From the NCBI RefSeq assembly GCF_002741035.1, contig NZ_CP016808.1:248001-312000 (forward strand): DNA of 64,000 nt, given 5' to 3'. This stretch comes from Paenibacillus sp. BIHB 4019 (lineage in GTDB: Bacteria; Bacillota; Bacilli; Paenibacillales; Paenibacillaceae). The translations under genes and the position numbers were made by a program. Of the stretch, positions 62,310 through 64,000 are shown in pieces. The stretch's first letter is position 1, and each line of letters opens with the position of its first letter. A model generated the notes under the pieces. The model searched no databases and had not been told where the DNA came from. It saw nothing but the letters and a program-made list of their open reading frames with translations.

Positions 62310-63276
62310 TTGTTGAACCCGGAACGAAGAAATTCATAATTTGATCATGCAGTCCTGGCAAACCTTCGTGGCCAAAATCCGGATAAATTTCCACCCGCTT
62401 CGGCGACTGAATTTTATTATAGACCGCAAACTGGGCCGAAGGCGGGCAAATCGAATCGCTGAGGCCTACGCCAAGCAGCACTTCTCCGCGAATCCGCTCC
62501 GCAAGAAATTGAATATCAATATAACCGAGCTTTGTAAAAATCTCTTCCTCGCGCTTATGCTGCGGATCGAAATGGCGGAAATACGTACGCAGTTCAGCAT
62601 ACGCATCAATCGCCAAGTCCATCTCATACACGCGGCGATAGTCGCTGAGGAATGGATAAACAGGAGCAAGCTTCTTCACGCGCGGCTCCAGTGCGGCGCA
62701 AGCAATCGTGAGCGCACCGCCTTGCGACCAGCCTGTTGCATATACCTCATTTGCATCCACCTCTGGCAAATCCATGGCGATACGAGCGAGCTGTGCCGTG
62801 TCCAGAAAAATATGACGAAACAGCATATTATCCGCTTCGCCATCAAGCCCGCGAACAATATGCCCGTTATGCGTCGTTCCTTTGACGCCGCCTGTGTCCT
62901 CCGAGTAGCCGCCTTGTCCACGAACGTCCATCGCCAGCACCGAATAGCCAAGCGATACGAAGCTCAGCTTATCAGCCCAGTCTCCTGAAGAACCCGAGTA
63001 GCCGTGGAACATAACGACTGCTGGGTGAGGCTGCTGAGCGCCTTGTCTAGGACGAAGATATTTGGCATGAATTCTCGCGCCGCGCACCCCTGTAAAATAC
63101 AGGTCAAAGCATTCCGCTGAAGCTGGCTGGAAAGCGTTCGGGACCATTTCAACATTCGCATCTGTCGCGTTGAGCTCGGCAAGCGCTCGATCCCAATAAG
63201 CCTCGAAATCTGCTGGCTTTGGACTTCTGCCTTGATATTTATGTAATTCATGAACAGGCATATCTAATAACGGCAT
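62302..63276 (-). CDS. Acetylxylan esterase / cephalosporin-C deacetylase family
   Basis: A 324-residue alpha/beta hydrolase of the AXE1 family: FHGYSGSSGDW (oxyanion region), MDVRGQGGYSED, nucleophile GWSQGG, Asp in GLSDSICPPS and His in DFGHEGLP. The ATG at 63276 has GGAGG 8 nt upstream. No signal peptide is seen, so it acts in the cytoplasm on acetylated sugars or similar. Confidence 0.9.
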   Translation of the reverse strand: MPLLDMPVHELHKYQGRSPKPADFEAYWDRALAELNATDANVEMVPNAFQPASAECFDLYFTGVRGARIHAKYLRPRQGAQQPHPAVVMFHGYSGSSGDWADKLSFVSLGYSVLAMDVRGQGGYSEDTGGVKGTTHNGHIVRGLDGEADNMLFRHIFLDTAQLARIAMDLPEVDANEVYATGWSQGGALTIACAALEPRVKKLAPVYPFLSDYRRVYEMDLAIDAYAELRTYFRHFDPQHKREEEIFTKLGYIDIQFLAERIRGEVLLGVGLSDSICPPSAQFAVYNKIQSPKRVEIYPDFGHEGLPGLHDQIMNFFVPGSTNE

Positions 63277-63417
63277 TATTTCATCCTCCATATTATCTTC
63301 TTATCCCATTAATTTTAAGTCTGTGCCCTTCACTTGTAAAGCGGATGAAAGGCGTTATTTAGGGGAAAATAACGTTTATTCCGGCTGTTTGCCAGACCGA
63401 ATGGAGGACGTCATGCA

Positions 63418-64000
63418 ATGCTCCAGCGCCTGAACAAATTGTTGATTTTGCTGCTGGTTATCGCCACCTTCCTGACATCTTCTGCGGAAGAGCTGAACAT
63501 CAGCTCCAAGGCTAGCGTTCAGATGGCGGCCATAACAGACAGCAGCGGCAGCCTTAGTCAGGCGGATAAAGCCAAAACAGGCAAAAAACGCCGCTCTGAC
63601 AGTGTGTCATGGGTTAAGCTGCAGCAGCGTTATCCCGGTGCCTATTTTCTCCATGGGCCGCGGCATAAAAAAGAGGTAGCGTTAACCTTTGATGATGCTC
63701 CCGATCCACGCTTCACCCCTAAAATACTGGATATATTGGCGAAGCATCACGTACAGGCCACTTTTTTTCTTGTAGGCACGCGAGCGGATAAACATCCCGA
63801 AATCGTAAAAAGAATTCATCGCGAAGGCCATATTATCGGCAACCACTCTTATAATCATGAGGTGATGTCGAAGCTTTCACCGAATGATTTTCACCGTCAA
63901 GTGTGGCGTACCGATACGATCATTAGTCGAATCATCCCGTATCATCCGCACTTTTTCCGGCCCCCCTATGGCGAGATGCAGCCTAGTCAAGTCGCTTGGG
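63418..64000 (+). CDS. Polysaccharide deacetylase (NodB domain), 3' end cut
   Basis: The gene runs off the window; 194 residues are visible. It has an N-terminal hydrophobic segment (LNKLLILLLVIATFLTS, signal or anchor), a charged linker, and a NodB domain from about 88: VALTFDDAPDP (metal Asp pair), GNHSYNHE (HxxxH) and RPPYGEM. The ATG at 63418 follows GGAGG by 10 nt; another ATG 5 bases earlier is out of frame. It removes acetyl or similar groups from wall glycans, possibly in sporulation. Confidence 0.9.
   Translation, partial: MLQRLNKLLILLLVIATFLTSSAEELNISSKASVQMAAITDSSGSLSQADKAKTGKKRRSDSVSWVKLQQRYPGAYFLHGPRHKKEVALTFDDAPDPRFTPKILDILAKHHVQATFFLVGTRADKHPEIVKRIHREGHIIGNHSYNHEVMSKLSPNDFHRQVWRTDTIISRIIPYHPHFFRPPYGEMQPSQVAW

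Overview
The window comes from a low-to-mid-GC, endospore-forming Firmicute, most likely Paenibacillus or a close relative. The support is: a cwlJ-gerQ pair and an alpha/beta-type SASP (spore formers), a Trp T-box upstream of trpS, futalosine-pathway mqnE, the yutJ/yuzB/yutI neighbourhood, a lipoprotein with a copper-amine-oxidase-N-type domain, AAGGAGG ribosome sites, and frequent TTG/GTG starts placed 7-8 nt after a strong Shine-Dalgarno. No tRNA, rRNA, IS element, integrase or CRISPR array was seen.

Region 1 (about 0.7-29 kb) is the remarkable part. It is a minus-strand operon of roughly 20 genes that reads as a contractile injection apparatus resembling a type VI secretion system, in an organism that should lack an outer membrane. 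In transcription order it holds: a 722-residue sheath candidate that looks like TssB and TssC fused in one chain; an Hcp-like tube protein; a J-domain protein; two FHA proteins; a PP2C phosphatase; a membrane-spanning PP2C-like/TPR protein; two unidentified proteins; a giant Hsp70-like ATPase with a Gly/Asn-rich tail; a possible baseplate protein; an RDD membrane protein; a DcrB/Eag-like putative chaperone; a VgrG-like spike; two unidentified proteins; a DUF4280 PAAR-like tip; and a second VgrG fused to a deaminase toxin with a SUKH-type immunity gene. It ends with an orphan second deaminase toxin cassette and a YwqK-type immunity gene. The two toxin regions share about 0.8 kb of near-identical DNA, a natural substrate for swapping toxin tips. 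A vWA single-pass membrane protein (plus strand) and a Ser/Thr kinase flank the operon, so kinase, phosphatases and FHA proteins form a set like the threonine-phosphorylation control of some T6SSs. No TssJLM, ClpV, AAA+ ATPase, tape measure, capsid, terminase, holin or lysin is recognised. A good promoter (25536-25565) precedes the sheath gene, and non-terminating hairpins follow the sheath and tube genes.

Region 2 (29-64 kb) is ordinary chromosome: Fe-S assembly (erpA, NifU-like yutI), menaquinone (mqnE), a type II NADH dehydrogenase-like flavoprotein, an SDR, a HEPN protein, heme A/O synthesis (ctaA, ctaB) with a Sco copper chaperone, a thioredoxin, a SpoVB-type flippase, ThuA, DUF456, a HAD hydrolase, a four-gene Mn/Zn ABC transporter with a candidate MntR operator, a class B PBP, a CvpA-like/transglutaminase fusion, an MFS transporter, a TOPRIM protein, an AEC transporter, germination genes, trpS, a ycgR-ycgQ pair with a near-consensus Zur box, a FhuF-like reductase, an acetylxylan-type esterase and the start of a polysaccharide deacetylase. 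A family of short GC-rich dispersed repeats sits in several intergenic gaps.

Family assignments were made by reading motifs; no database search was possible. The housekeeping calls are firm. The injection-system calls rest on gene context plus motif resemblance and are graded accordingly.
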